Below are positions 5,382-5,470 of a stretch of 5,470 bases of DNA, one piece after another. Made by a program: the position numbers and the translations under genes. The stretch spans positions 1 to 5,470 of the forward strand of contig JAGHCS010000207.1 in assembly GCA_021160355.1 (NCBI GenBank), read 5' to 3'. This stretch comes from Candidatus Cloacimonadota bacterium. GTDB lineage: Bacteria > Cloacimonadota > Cloacimonadia > JGIOTU-2. Position 1 is the first letter of the stretch, and each line of letters begins with the position of its first letter. Below the pieces are notes generated by a model, which searched no databases, was not told the origin of the DNA, and saw only the letters and a program-made list of their open reading frames with translations.

Positions 5382-5470
5382 ATTACGCCGAGATAAAGAA
5401 CCTCAGTGTGACAATGCTTTCAGCTATTATATTCATATCCTATTTCTTTATAATCGTATTAGTAATATTC

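Larger units (their letters stand above)
5268..5470. other. Gene-free tail with a repeat-like palindromic element
   Basis: I find no gene here. The left part (5281-5390) is a nested set of inverted repeats listed separately. The right part is AT-rich and contains TATAAT at 5449-5454 with a poor -35 (ATTATA, 5426-5431), which could belong to a gene beyond the edge, but the support is thin. Confidence 0.5.

Overview
The window is AT-rich bacterial DNA with three plausible genes, all on the + strand, set between two gene-poor stretches full of short palindromic repeats. I can only guess the organism. The Crp-type domain, the lipoprotein signal and the ABCG-like transporter with a long regulatory N-terminus would suit an envelope-bearing bacterium of the Bacteroidota/Cloacimonadota (FCB) kind or a candidate phylum close to it. 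No rRNA, tRNA or marker gene confirms this.

Layout. Positions 1-553 hold no convincing gene. They carry at least four hairpins or short repeats (101-130, 145-181, 264-281, 341-359) and two motifs that recur after the last gene (44-57 with 5318-5331; 414-435 with the opposite strand of 5369-5390). Positions 554-3853 encode a 1099-residue protein: a TerB-like helical N-terminus, FHA-like beta-rich segments, an intact ABC ATPase and a six-helix ABC-2/ABCG membrane domain. A short spacer (3854-3948) has promoter-like elements overlapping a 10-bp inverted repeat. Positions 3949-4749 encode an uncharacterised lipoprotein of 266 residues. A strong hairpin and T-run (4763-4795) lies just before a 152-residue protein (4809-5267) that consists of one cyclic-nucleotide-binding domain with no DNA-binding domain. 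Positions 5268-5470 hold a repeat-like palindromic element and no gene.

How the genes may work together (inference): the membrane ATPase could export or flip a substrate, or act on the envelope. The lipoprotein could be its envelope-side partner. The cNMP-binding protein could be a stand-alone nucleotide sensor acting through protein contacts. The lipoprotein seems to have its own promoter and terminator, so the three genes are co-oriented neighbours but not clearly one operon. The best candidate for something new is the combination of a TerB/FHA-like regulated ABCG transporter, an orphan lipoprotein and a single-domain cNMP sensor. Whether this trio is conserved has to be tested by comparing genomes.
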